From assembly GCA_023213395.1 (NCBI GenBank), contig CM041465.1, positions 106,585,741 to 106,649,740 of the forward strand: a stretch of 64,000 nt of DNA, in the 5' to 3' direction. Shown here piece by piece: positions 1-10,052 of the stretch. A program made the position numbers and the translations under genes. Each line of letters opens with the position of its first letter. The first letter of the stretch is position 1. Origin of the DNA: Cycas panzhihuaensis. Its lineage: Eukaryota; Cycadophyta. Under the pieces are notes generated by a model, which was not told where the DNA came from, searched no databases, and saw only the letters and a program-made list of their open reading frames with translations.

Positions 1-929
1 TGAAGTCGACATGGACGAGGAAGTATACTACACCAAACAAAGAAGGTCAATCTTCACGGAGGAAGAAGAGGTCGTGGAAGAGGCAGGGCAAGCAACAGGG
101 GACAACCACATAGGCAACAACAAGGTCGTGACAAAATAGTAGTCAAAAGATCACAATCGAGACAAACCAAACAACAATGCTCCCACGTGTCAAAGGTGTA
201 ACAGAAAGGACACCTTGCAAAAGATTGCCGCATTGATTGACTACAGATTGCCTCGTCATCAACAACAACAACATCAAGCCCACAATGTTGATGAGAGTCA
301 TGATGACTTATTTGCGGAGCAAATCTCATTGAGGCACGTATTCAACAAAGCGTGGAAGCATCCACTTCATCTATTGCTTCCGGACCTAAGAGGTACATCG
401 AGGCACACTTGGTACGACCATTTGTCGACTTGATTCGCCACTACCTCGACCACTTGACAGTGCAAATGCCGCATCAACATCATCATCAAAGCGGGTTATG
501 GACACGGAGCTACCCAAAGACATGACTTGTCACCGAGACTTCTTTCGTGATTTTGATTCGGAGGTCACCGGAGTAGTACACATGGTCGATAAGTCGACAC
601 AACTGCTCAAGGCATGGGCTCTATATGCCTCAAGCTCCTGTGCCCCGCCCAATTTTACTTTAAAAGATGTCTTGTATATTCCCCATCTCAAACAAAACCT
701 TCTCGTTATCCACACTTGTCTCCGTGGATTCGACACAGTGTCACATCTAATAATCAAGTTCTTAGTGTTATTCACCCGCCTTCATGTTACGTGGTAATGA
801 CCTGGAAACTTGAAGGTAAGCTATTTAGATTGATGGAACCACATTGTCTTCTTCCGCATACCAAGTTGTTGCCCCATCCGTGTCGTCGTGGAAGAACTTG
901 CATATAATGTCACATTGACTCATTCCAAG
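1..929 (+). pseudogene. Copia A: gag C-terminus and protease remnant
   Basis: This is the decayed end of a Ty1/copia gag followed by protease. An Arg/Gly-rich RNA-binding stretch (about 55-145) precedes a CCHC knuckle at 188-228. The first half (CQRCN) and second half (GHLAKDC) lie in different frames, so a one-base indel splits it. At 498-535 the protease signature DTGAT-x-HMT is recognisable only across a one-base shift, reading DTELPKDMT in one frame. Gag would coat the genomic RNA and PR would cleave the polyprotein; neither can work here. The 5' LTR and gag N-terminus lie left of the window. The assignment rests on motif order with integrase and RT downstream. The exact boundaries are uncertain. 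Confidence 0.6.
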
Positions 930-1760
930 CCGTCCCTAGAAGCTCTTTGGCATGCTCGCATGGGGCACGTCAAACTTGATCGGCTTAAGGAAATCTCTCA
1001 TTCTACTCCGTGTCTACCCATTTTCCTCTAAGCCATTCAAATGTGAAGCTTGCATTATTGCCAAATCCTACGCATGACCATTTCCCGAGTCAATGGAAAG
1101 CCACCAACCTCTTGAATTAGTACACTCGGACATTTGTGGGCCTATGCCTATCCCTTCTCCCACGGGGAAGAGGTACTATATTACATTTATTGATGACTTC
1201 ACTCGAAAGGTATGGGTGACCTTTCTCAAATCAAAAGATGAAGCATTCACGAGATTCAAGGCATTCAAGGCTCTCACGGAGAAGGAATCGGATATCAATC
1301 AAGTGTCTCAGATCGACAATGGTGGCGAATACACTTCAAATGAATTCAAGACTTCTTGTGTCGTGAGGATCAAGCATCAAACAACTATTGCGGTACCCCT
1401 CGTGAGAATGGAGTTCTTGAAAGGGCTAATAGAACCATAATGAATATGGCACGGCTATGCTTGTCTTCAAGAATGTGCCTGCATATCTTTGGGCCGAAGC
1501 TATTTATACCGCAATCTACTGCATGAACAACATAAGTCCATCAAAGCTCGGCCCGTCTCCAAATGAACGATGGACTGGACGGACCCCTACCGTCCATCAC
1601 TTCAAAATTTTTGGCTCTACTTGTTATGCTCACATTCTTGATGAGCATAGAAATAAGCTCCAACCGCGAGCTTTAAAGGGCATCTTTGTTGGGTACCCCA
1701 TGAACAAGAAAGGGTACAAGGTCTTCATTCCAACATTATAGAAGATCATTATCACTAGAG
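930..1760 (+). pseudogene. Copia A: integrase (GAG-pre-integrase plus catalytic core)
   Basis: This is a Ty1/copia integrase, the enzyme that joins element cDNA to host DNA. A weak pre-integrase zinc region lies near 940-1080. The core is open at 1093-1440 with LVHSDICGP (first Asp), YYITFIDDFTRKVWVTF and IDNGGEYTSNEF (second Asp). The third catalytic residue is seen as ENGVLERANRTI near 1400-1435, but in another frame. The C-terminal part is open at 1457-1741 (LWAEAIYTAIYCMNNISPSK, RTPTVHHFKIFGS, LKGIFVGYP). At least two frameshifts separate these blocks. All three acidic residues are recognisable but not in one protein. Family assignment is secure. Confidence 0.85.
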
Positions 1761-2364
1761 ATGTGGTGTTTATGCGAGACAGAGGATCAACTACTTCAAC
1801 TTGATTCTAAAGCACCATCTCATAGATACAACGATGTCCAGGAATATGATGTACAGATTCCAACATTTGGGGGGGAGACACTGAAGAAATACTCAAAATT
1901 TTGAATCGACAATAGAGCCCTGGAGGACACTATCCTTGACTCAGATCCTGCCAATGTGCGCCAACCCAGCGCCATCTTGGGAGAATAGCCAGGAATCACC
2001 ACGTCGAGCATCAAAAGGAAAAGGAGTTGCAGAAGAACCACCTTCACCACCTTCAGTTGTAGGGCCGTCTTCTCCAACAATGTCATCAACCTCCGGACCA
2101 TACATCTCCCATGATCCTTTTCGGGATCAAAATGAAGACCAGGATGTTGTGGAAATGAAAACCTCATTCCCAACCAAAGGTTTTCGAGAAGCCTACCAGT
2201 TGCACAAAGACTTGAGATCTGATGAGGTAGGCAAACCGGCACTCAAGTGGTGCCTACTGAGCAAGGGAGCAAACATCACTTCCCATAGAGCTTGAACCAG
2301 CAGAACTGCACCTTGCTTCAAATGACGAGCCTCTATCATACCAAGAAGCTATGAAACACACAGG
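1761..2364 (+). pseudogene. Copia A: Ser/Pro-rich IN-RT linker
   Basis: This is the variable linker between integrase and reverse transcriptase. An open stretch at 1936-2295 is rich in Ser, Pro and Lys (KGKGVAEEPPSPPSVVGPSS), as is usual for this spacer in plant copia polyproteins. It has no catalytic role. It sits between the FVGYP end of integrase and the RT start near 2365. Confidence 0.5.
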
Positions 2365-3320
2365 TTTGGAGAAATGCCATGAATGAGGAATACCAATCCT
2401 TGATCAAGAACGGTACATGGGAGCTCGTTGATCCGCTTTGGGAAGGAAGGTAGTCGAAACAAATGGGTGTTCAAAAATAAATACTGATCGGATGGCACCC
2501 TTGAAAACACAAGGCGAGGCGGGTTGCAAAAGGATGCACCCGGAGGGAAGGCATCGACTACACGTAAGTCTTCGCACCAACTACCAAATGGCCCACAATC
2601 GAGCACTTGTGGCCTTGGTCGCTCAACAGTGGTTGGAAAATCCACCAACTCGATGTGAAAACCGCTTTTCTCAATGGAGATTTGGAAGAAGAAATCTACA
2701 TGACACGTACCTAAAGGCTTTGAGATAGCAGTGACGAGAGCGTAAAGTGTGTAGACCGAAAAGTCGTTATATGGCCTAAAACAAGCCCTCGGCGCTTGGT
2801 TCACCAAGTTGTCCAACAAAATGAGGCAACTTGGATATGAGGTATGTGACTATCAAGACGTTGATGCAACGTTGTTTATTAAGAGAGAAAAGGCAAAGTC
2901 ACATATCTCTTGATCTTTGTGGACGACATATGCCGATAATCGGAAATAGTGAGCGGATATCGAGAAATTAAAGATGGACTTGTCAAAATCCTTCGAACTC
3001 GACCTCGGACTAATGAGATATTACTTGGGAATTGAGGTAACTCAGTGCAATGGTAAAATCTTTCTCTCCCAAGGAAAATATATCAACGATCTTCTAATCA
3101 AGTTCGGATTAGAAGATGCCGTAGCGATGTATACTCAATGGAGCCTAATGCCAAACTTTCGATGAAGACACTCGAGAGGCGGATGCAACACTCTATCGGC
3201 AACTTGTAGGTAGCCTCATTTATGTTACCAACACAAGGCCGATATTGCCCATGCCGTTGGTATTCTTGCCCGTCACATGACAACTCCAAAGCGTAACCAT
3301 TGGCAAGCGAATACGAGTGT
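2365..3320 (+). pseudogene. Copia A: reverse transcriptase remnant
   Basis: This is a strongly decayed Ty1/copia reverse transcriptase. Successive frames hold AMNEEYQSLIKNGTWELV (about 2377-2430), the HQLDVKTAFLNGDLEEEIYM block (about 2645-2703) and LIFVDDIC (about 2909-2935), whose two adjacent Asp residues are the catalytic pair. MDLSKSFELDLGLMRYYLGIEV is open at 2974-3165, and a PTQGRYCP-like block follows near 3230. Frameshifts occur every 100-250 bases. The enzyme would have copied element RNA into DNA; this copy cannot be translated. It is more decayed than copies C1 and D. Confidence 0.8.
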
Positions 3321-3795
3321 TGAAGTACCTAAAGACGACCAAGAAACTTGGTTTGTTGTATGAGCACAACAATGATTTCGGACTTACAAGATACAGACTC
3401 GGATTTTGCCGGTGACAAAAATACAGGAAGATCAACGTCCGTACATCACATTTCTTGGAGCGACTCCAATTTCATGGCGGTCAAGGCGTAAAATCACTAC
3501 AGATTCTACTTTGAAGCCGAATACATAGTCGCTCGAGGCTAGCAAGGAGGTGATATGGCTTCAAATTATTACATACTTTGGATATCACCCGATAGGTCCA
3601 ACAAGCTTACATGTGGACAATCAACAAGAATCCACATGGCCAAGAATCCTGTTTTCATGATCGTACAAAGCACATTTGTACAAAAGTCCACAGATCCGGA
3701 ACCGGTCCATGACGCACAATACAATTGGAACACCGCCCCACGCAGATCAAGTGGTCGATATCTTCACCAAACCGCAAACGGTGAAGTTTGAACAG
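3321..3795 (+). pseudogene. Copia A: RNase H remnant
   Basis: This is a Ty1/copia RNase H domain, which removes RNA from the RNA-DNA hybrid. Recognisable pieces are TDSDFAGDKNTGRSTS (near 3395-3440), FEAEYIVA (near 3510-3535, the catalytic Glu region) and KNPVFM.RTKH-like sequence (3640-3680). The end motif QVVDIFTK appears near 3745-3775 (gatcaagtggtcgatatctt). Frames change repeatedly. The coding part ends near 3795, where a non-coding 3' region begins. Confidence 0.7.
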
Positions 3796-4297
3796 CCCGA
3801 CAAAGACTCGGCCTTAGGGCCTCCATCTCCAAGCGATTGAAGGAGATGGTACAGGACCAACATACTCTATCCCATTCGTGAAAACCCCTTGTGGGCGGAA
3901 GGATTAGAGTAAGTCTCGCTCTCTCCCATTCGTGAAAACCCCTCATGGGCGCGAAAGGAGTTGGGTTGTACTTGTTTGAAAATCGAACCTATGAAAACAC
4001 GAGCGGGCATGGGGGATGAAACGGTATATGGAGACTCGGCAGATCAAGTCGCACAACCAACTTGTACCGCTTGGCTATCTCGGCTACACTCAAAGAGCCG
4101 TCTGAGCCACTTCATAGAATAGGAAGTCAAGTCCGTGGGTTTTTATTCCCCCGAGGGTTTTCCCACAAAAGTGTCTTGTAGGTTGTAGATTTTTTTTTTT
4201 TTTTTTTTTCTCAATGTAATAATGAGGCTATAATGAAGACCTCATAGATTAGAATAGGATAAAGGAAAATGACCTTCTGCCATTAAGGGGGGGATTG
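3796..4297 (+). repeat. Copia A 3' non-coding region with hairpin-forming repeats
   Basis: About 500 bases lie between RNase H and the LTR. Two copies of a roughly 60-base unit with the core CCCATTCGTGAAAACCCC are at about 3867-3892 and 3926-3952. Each core can fold by pairing CCCAT with ATGGG or GTGGG downstream. A poly-T run follows at about 4190-4210, and an aagggggggatt purine-rich tract (PPT candidate, about 4284-4296) adjoins the LTR. The same organisation is seen at 30740-31267 in another copy. Confidence 0.6.
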
Positions 4298-4662
4298 TGA
4301 CAATGTTAATGTCACATGGTCATTTCATGAAGTTAGAATTAAATAAAGTCACTTTTATGTTTATAACTTTAGGATAAGGTGACTATGCCTAAGTCACTTA
4401 AGTGAAATGACATAAAGTTCATTTCATTGTAATTTCATGTAATCTCATTTGAATGTCACTGGGAGGGAAAACTCAAATTCCAAACCCTAATGAGCATCCT
4501 CATTATATAAGCTGAAATTACATGGAGAGTGATCATATTCTACACTTCTCCTCTTTGAGCTCAAGCTATTAGCATTCTCTTGTTGAGTACATTGTGCTTG
4601 CCTCCACTATTTGCCATTGTGTAGTGTTAGTGCACTAGATCCCTAGATCCATTCCCTCAACA
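4298..4662 (+). mobile_element. LTR of copia A (3' LTR)
   Basis: A purine tract precedes a region starting TGACAATGTTAATGTCAC and ending near CTCAACA. It contains TATATAA at 4504-4510 and a TCACTTAAGTGA palindrome at 4394-4405. It is homologous to the better-bounded LTRs at 7570-7866 and 31268-31623, which start TGAAA and end TTTCA. The start could be 4298 or 4304, and the end 4659 or 4662. Confidence 0.75.
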
Positions 4663-5570
4663 CTTGGCTCCTAAAGATAAACCCATTGTAAATTGTAAAT
4701 GGGTATACAAGATAAAGGAAAAACCGAATAGAGAAGTAAAGAAATACAAGGCTAGACTGGTAGCAAAAGGCTACACACAAACAACTGGAATTGACTATGA
4801 AGAAACATTCTCACCAATAGCTAAATTGAACACGGTGAGAACAGTAATTGCTTTTGCTACCCAAAAAGGTTGGGAAATTGATCAAATGGACGTTAAAAGT
4901 GCATTCTTAAACAGGGATCTACAAGAAGAAGTGTATATGTATCAGCCAAAAGGGTACATAATACCAGGTCAAGAAAATATGGTCTATAAACTAAGAAAAG
5001 CATTGTATGGACTCAAACAAGCACCAAGAGCCTGGTATGCTAAATTGGATTCATATTTAGCACAAAATGGTTTCCATCGATGCAAATCAGATCATAGTTT
5101 GTATGTAAAAGGCAATCGAGGATCAATCTCTATTATAGTAGTATATGTAGATGACATGCTGATTACTAGAGACGACAAAAATTCAATAACTTTTATCAAA
5201 AGCTAGTTTGAAAAGGTCTTCGAAATGACAGATCTGGGAATGCTGTAATATTACCTTCGAATAGAAATAGAACATAACAATTCTTTTACTAATCTTTCAC
5301 AAACAAGGTATATCAAAAACTTGCTAAGCAAGTTTAGAATGGAAAGTTGCAATATTGTTAGCACACCAATGGAAGCCGGATCAGTATTGAATGCAGAACA
5401 AGAAGCACATCCTGTTGACACAACGTTATATAGACAATTGGTTGGAAACCTAATTTATCTCATAGCTACACGTCCAGATATTTCATATGTTGTTGGGGTA
5501 ATCTCCAGGTTTATGGAAAGTCCCAAAATCCCTCACTGAAATGTTGCAAAGAAAATCTTACAATATCTAA
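4663..5570 (+). pseudogene. Copia B: reverse transcriptase
   Basis: This is a well-preserved stretch of Ty1/copia RT, open for 180 codons at 4664-5206. It has [45 protein letters not shown] and [16 protein letters not shown], then the catalytic YVDD at 5144-5155. A TAG ends the frame at 5204. The rest continues past further stops (EMTDLGML, IKNLLSKFRM, TPMEAGSVLN, LYRQLVGNLIYL, TRPDISYVVG). The domain starts abruptly one base after the LTR of copia A, with no gag, PR or IN before it. I infer that copia A inserted just upstream of the RT domain and that the 5' half of B lies left of the window. Confidence 0.85.
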
Positions 5571-6081
5571 AAGGAATCATGAATCTTGGTTTGAAATATG
5601 ACAAGGAAAACAATACACAATTGACCGGTTTTGCAACTTGGATTGGGTTGGAGACAGAACAGACAGGAAATCGACATCAGGATATTGTTTCTTCCTAGGA
5701 AGATCCTTGATCTCTTGGAGCAGTAAAAAATAGCATATTGTTGCATTGTCCTCAACAGAAGCATAATACAAGTCAACAGTCAACGCAGCATGCGAAGGAG
5801 TATGGATCAGACAGCTCCTAAAAGAACTAGGAGAAGAACAAACGATGTCAACTCGAATATTTTGTGATAATCAAAGTACTATAAAAATGACAAAAAATCC
5901 AATACTACATGCTAGAACAAAACATATAGAGGTATACCATCATTTTATCAGGGAAAAAGTACAGAACAGAGAAATTGAGCTACAACATTGTCCTTCAGAG
6001 GATCAAACTGTTGATGTTCTCACTAAATCTCTTGGAAGAAAAAAATTCATTGTCTTCAGAAATTTATTAGGGTTAAGGTAG
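5571..6081 (+). pseudogene. Copia B: RNase H
   Basis: This is the RNase H domain following copia B RT. The start (LKGIMNLGLKYDKE, then the equivalent of the DWAGD motif near 5640) is broken by frame changes and stops. The C-terminal part is open at 5845-6081 with IFCDNQSTIKMTKNP, ARTKHIEVYHHFIREKV, DQTVDVLTKSLGRKKF and the terminal GLR. A polypurine tract and LTR follow immediately, as expected at the 3' end of a copia element. Frames are disrupted near 5690-5840. Confidence 0.8.
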
Positions 6082-6090
6082 ATAAAACAT

Positions 6091-6100
6091 TAAGAGGGGG
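6091..6100 (+). other. Polypurine tract of copia B
   Basis: TAAGAGGGGG lies directly before the TG of the LTR. This is the usual plus-strand primer position. Confidence 0.75.
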
Positions 6101-6306
6101 TGTAAAAGGTAATGTTTTATCTAGGACTATAGTACATAATGTTTTGCAAGGGTCTTGTACCTCTTCCCCTTTCTCTCTCAAAATGACAAGTGGCACCATT
6201 CTGTTGAGCGGTTGCCATTTGTACCTGCTTTATAACTGTATATACACACAATGGATCATCAATAAAGAAACAGAGAGAATTCCTCCTTTATTGGAGATTG
6301 TTTACA
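6101..6306 (+). mobile_element. 3' LTR of copia B
   Basis: This 206-bp LTR begins TGTAAA and ends TTTACA, a perfect 6-bp terminal inverted repeat. It directly follows a polypurine tract. No second copy is in the window, which fits a 5' half lying outside. Confidence 0.8.
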
Positions 6307-7442
6307 AAACCATCCTTTAGTAACTATAGAAGACATTGCTCGAAGAGTGCATACTTTAAACAACAAAATGGTTAACATGCATAACCAGATAAAGAATGAA
6401 GTAGTAGCTCAACTTGACATAATGAGGGTAGAAATAAAAATTCAAAATAGAGAAGTCATTAGAAAATTTTATGTCATGTATAAGGCCATGCAAGGATTAT
6501 TAAGGCCTAAATTTATTGACAACAAGGATGACATAGGACCTTCCAACAACGAAGAGAATCCTCACCCCAAAAAAGAAGAGAATAGGAAAATTAGACCTAA
6601 CCATGGCCTTAGGGATTCCAATTTCCTTTTGGAAAAAATTAACCCAAATAAAGCAAAGAACATTCGAAATTGGATCATCTAGATAGATCTATATTTTGAA
6701 ATGAACCAGGATCGGAAGAAGACAAAATATTGGTCACGCCCCTTCATCTATACAAGAAACCAATCAAATGGTTTTGTTGGTGGAGCAAAGGATTATTGTG
6801 GAATAAATCACTACAATTAGAATTTCTTAAATCTTCATTAACAAAAGAGTATGAGGACACTTCGAGTAGGGATTATTTCTCCCAGCTGACACAACAACAA
6901 CAAACCAGTACCGTCCAAGCCTACACAAAAGAATTTCAAAATCTATAGAACATCATGACATCAAAAATTAACACAGACTTTATTAGAAGCATATATTGGA
7001 GGCCTCAAAGGCTATCAAATTCTGACTTAAAATGCTGAATATAAGAACTTTGAGGGAAGTAATCTTGCAATATAGAGGCAAAACTCTGAGAAATGGACCA
7101 GAATTATGTGCATCGAGATGATCACTTCAAGCCTTTAGGACAAAGCAACAAACCCAATTGGCAATAGTCGGGGACCAAGGCAGATCTGCCTCTTAAGGGA
7201 ACAGAATGAAGGTCATCCTATAGAAAATAGGTTGTCAAAGGCAGAACATCTTCAAAGAGAAACCTGTTTTGACTACAATGGAAAATGGAGTCACAATTAT
7301 AAATGTCTAGCAAAGAAAGTCTTTATGCTTAATATTGAAAAGCCAAAATTATGTACGATGAGATGACCACTTCTAGCCTGTAGGATAAGGCAACAGACCT
7401 AATTGGCAATAGCCAAGGACCAAAGTTGATTCGCCTCTAAGG
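6307..7442 (+). pseudogene. Gypsy G1: gag fragment with duplicated zinc-knuckle segment
   Basis: This is a decayed Ty3/gypsy gag, related to the one at 14200-15120. An N-terminal helical stretch is open at 6347-6682 (VAQLDIMRVEIKIQNREV; NFLLEKINPNKAKNIRNWI, matching the G2 gag). The matrix/capsid part continues at 6730-6948 (SSRDYFSQLTQQQQTSTVQA, then YTKEFQNL). A zinc-knuckle equivalent, CFDYNGKWSHNYKC, is near 7265-7315. About 240 bases around it (7099-7337) recur as a second diverged copy from 7347, interrupted at 7442 by copia D and resuming at 13491. Many stops make it non-functional. No LTR of this element is visible. Its protease continues after the copia insertion. Confidence 0.6.
7438..7442. 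repeat. Target-site duplication, left copy (TAAGG)
   Basis: TAAGG immediately precedes the 5' LTR of copia D. The same five bases follow its 3' LTR at 13486-13490. Joining the flanks restores a gypsy sequence (gcctctaagggaaca) resembling gcctcttaagggaaca at 7189-7204. Confidence 0.9.
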
Positions 7443-7981
7443 TGTTAGAATATAATGTCCTACCCTTCGCATATTAATGTATTATAACTAATGACTTAAT
7501 TGTAACATTTAATGTAAAGTCATGTAACTTAAATGTAACATATTATGCTAGTCTTGCCTCTAACCCTAATGAAACGGGTTAATGTCACAAGGTCATTACA
7601 TTAGTTGATTATTCCTAAAAGGGTCTTAAGTGAACTTTAAATTTGATCACTTAAGTAAAATGCACTTTCATGTGCATTATGTGTAATTTCATTTCACCTA
7701 ACTCTAATGCTCCCTTTCTCAATATAAACATAAAAGCTCAACGGAGGAGGCTCATTCTTACCTCCCCATTTTGTGAGAGCTACTCTTTTTCTCTCAAGTC
7801 TCTCTTGTTCCCATGTTTTCCTTTGTGTTCAGTGCATGGAGATGAAGGATAGATCCACTTCTTTCACCTAATGGGTCATTAGAGGCTTCACATATAAATA
7901 TGTACTGAGTCTATCTCAATAGATAAGAGAGTTCATTATTTTCATGAAGTGATTGTTTCTCTTGGCTTCTTTGATCTAACA
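7443..7981 (+). mobile_element. 5' LTR of copia D, carrying a nested solo LTR
   Basis: It begins TGTTAGAATATAATG and ends GATCTAACA, with TGTTAG/CTAACA terminal repeats. Its 539 bp exceed the 235-bp 3' LTR because of the solo LTR at 7570-7866 plus one duplicated CCTAA. Without these 302 bases it is 237 bp, matching the 3' copy. Confidence 0.92.
7570..7866 (+). mobile_element. Solo LTR of A-type copia inside the copia D 5' LTR
   Basis: These 297 bp start TGAAACGGGTTAATGTCAC and end CTTCTTTCA, with perfect TGAAA/TTTCA termini. They are flanked by CCTAA at 7565-7569 and 7867-7871 and are absent from the 3' LTR of the same element. The sequence resembles the LTRs at 4298-4662 and 31268-31623 (TTAATGTCACAAGGTCATT, a CACTTAAGT motif, TATAAAC at 7723-7729). 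No internal region remains, so recombination between two LTRs is the likely origin. Confidence 0.9.
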
Positions 7982-7995
7982 TGGTATCAAAGCTC
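7982..7995 (+). other. Primer binding site of copia D
   Basis: TGGTATCAAAGCTC directly follows the LTR. It differs from the common copia site TGGTATCAGAGC, complementary to initiator Met tRNA, at one of twelve positions. Confidence 0.85.
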
Positions 7996-9132
7996 TACGT
8001 GTGACTGAATCTGTTCCCAAAGGGTTTCCGTACGGCTATACAGTCAAGTCCATACGAACATACAACTAAAAAAAAGTCTGTGTCGGATTGTCACGAAATT
8101 TTGCCCATAAGTGCACTTCTTTTCCCTTGTCATCTTTCTCTGAAGGCACGACATCAAATTCGACCTCCTTCCTACTCAAAATCATCCCCAAAGTCATACG
8201 GCTGCCACTGTGTTTTTGGCTCATTTCTCACCATACAGACATTTATACCAGGTAAATCCAGTATCATTAGAAAGGTCTTGTCACCAGCTTTCTGTTGATA
8301 TAAGATTCGGGGGTCATCTTCACCAAATTCAGAAAATATCAACCAAAAAAAAAAAAAATACACTAGCCGCCATTGAGGGTTTCAACTAGCTTTTTCGCAC
8401 CACAGAAAAGTTTGATCAAATTTTCGTTTGCAGATTTGGACTCATCTCTATGAGATCTTTCATTTGAGTCCATTTTCGGCCATTTTCGAGAAACTTGATT
8501 TTTGCCCTCATTTATTGATCCGTACAGCAGTCTATACGGCCTACAGCTGCAAACTCACTCAGTCTAGGAAAGTTTTCTGAGATTCATTCTTGTTACATTT
8601 CTCATTTCTCATTTGAAGATTTCTTTTTTTTTTTTAATTTAAGAAAAGGAAGGAAGGAAAAGAAAGTGATTCTTATTTTGTCTCATTATCGTCTTCATCT
8701 CTGATTACCCCCTTGTTTTCCCTTCACCACAGGTAGATAACACTGCTTGGTAGCTACTCATTCCTAGCCTTAGAGACCCTATTTCAGGGGTCTATAAACA
8801 TCACGAGGATCCACCATTCTAGGCTAAGCACATTGTGGCTTTTCCATGCCCTACGTGAAGGACTAGAGATCGCACTCTTGAACCAAGCCTTAGACAGAAC
8901 TCAACTACAGAATTGAGCCTCCACATACCCTCGAGTATATAGGAGGACCCTATAGGACCTTGCGCCCATCCTAGATTAGGGAGCCCGACTGACCACTGAA
9001 GCTTCGTAGTGCAGTGGTTAGCAGTTAGCGCCATAAAGCTACCTATCTCGAATCTCTCTTGGAGGTTTATCGATAGGCCTATGAGTCCAAGTAATCCCGT
9101 ATCTATATTTGATAGAGTTTAATTACCTCACC
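7996..9132 (+). other. Untranslated leader of copia D
   Basis: About 1.1 kb lies between the primer site and gag. No conserved protein is seen; short open frames here have no recognisable motif. It is T-rich with an A run at 8347-8360. Near its 3' end is a tRNA-like A-box/B-box pair, listed separately. Confidence 0.6.
9000..9070 (+). other. tRNA-like internal promoter pair, possible SINE head
   Basis: TAGTGCAGTGGTTAGC (9007-9022) resembles a tRNA A box. ATCTCGAATCT (9045-9055) resembles a B box (GGTTCGANNCC) with a mismatched start. The spacing of about 38 bases suits a tRNA-derived sequence. There is no clear cloverleaf, A-tail or flanking duplication, so a chance match remains possible. 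Confidence 0.25.
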
Positions 9133-10020
9133 ATGGCATCCTCTCTTCGACTTTCTGAGTCTGAGAAGCTTATCGGCGACAACTACGAGTCCTGGAAGGT
9201 CGAGATGAGATCTATTCTTGTGGCTCAAGGTGCATGGGACCAGACGGAGAATATCAAGCTTGAATTTATGGATGCTGCTAAAAGAAGATATACCTGGAGC
9301 AGAAAGGCCTTGCACTTGCCTCCATTACCTTATTTGTCGCAAACACTATCTTGCCTTATATAGTCAGTGTTGCCACCCCTCATGAGGCCTAGACTACCTT
9401 GAGGGCACTGTATGCTCAAAAAAAACACTACCTACATCATGGCTCTAAAAGCCAAATGGCCATTCTAGAGATGTCATAATCAAAAGACTTCACCACCTTC
9501 CTTGGTCGCTTCAAGTTGCTACATGAGAACCTGGTGTTCGTTGGAGTGCACTATTCTAATGGGGATCTCATTGACCTTATAATACACAAGCTACCTGCCA
9601 GATTCATAAACTTCATCACCTCCTACAAGATGACAGCCGAAATTGCTCAGCCCTCATTCACTACCGTATGTGGACAACTCCTTCATCATGAACAAATAGA
9701 GGCAAACCTGGAGAACGAGTAAGAGAATGCCTTTTCATCTAGAGTGAATATTCGGGGCAGAGGTAACGCTACCAGAGGTAGTTCTTGCAGAATTGATCGA
9801 GGGAGAAGACGTCCGACCACCTATAGCCTTGGAAGGGGACAATCTTTCCCATGTCCTAATACTCAACAATACTCTAGAAGACGGTTTAGCCACCAAATCA
9901 TTTGCTTCTACTATGGCAAAACTGGTCACTTCATCACTGACTGTTGTCACTGTAAAGTTGATCTAGATAGAGGCATCATAGCTTCAGAGAGCTACTCTAG
10001 GTAGCCTGAGAAGAATGAGT
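9133..10020 (+). pseudogene. Copia D: gag
   Basis: Gag is the particle protein of copia D. The start ATG at 9133 opens MASSLRLSESEKLIGDNYES, followed by WKVEMRSILVAQGAWDQ, the usual N-terminal copia gag pattern of a small residue, NY..W and a helix. The frame breaks near 9285-9365. The middle resumes at 9516-9722 (VHYSNGDLIDLIIHKLPARF, then YKMTAEIAQPSFTTV). An Arg/Gly-rich tail starts near 9744, and the zinc knuckle is near 9903-9944 as CFYYGKTGHFITDC. The second Cys of that knuckle has become Tyr, so zinc binding would be lost even in an open frame. Protease follows. Confidence 0.8.
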
Positions 10021-10052
10021 CAGTAGAGACAGGAAAAGAAGAGGCCGCATTT

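Noticed and set aside
1820-2242. Minus-strand ORF of 140 codons in copia A
   Set aside because: It overlaps the Ser/Pro-rich linker in the sense frame and has no known motif.
8347-8360. Poly-A run as the tail of a LINE or SINE insertion
   Set aside because: No target duplication or upstream LINE/SINE body was found; it is one of several homopolymer runs in AT-rich leaders.
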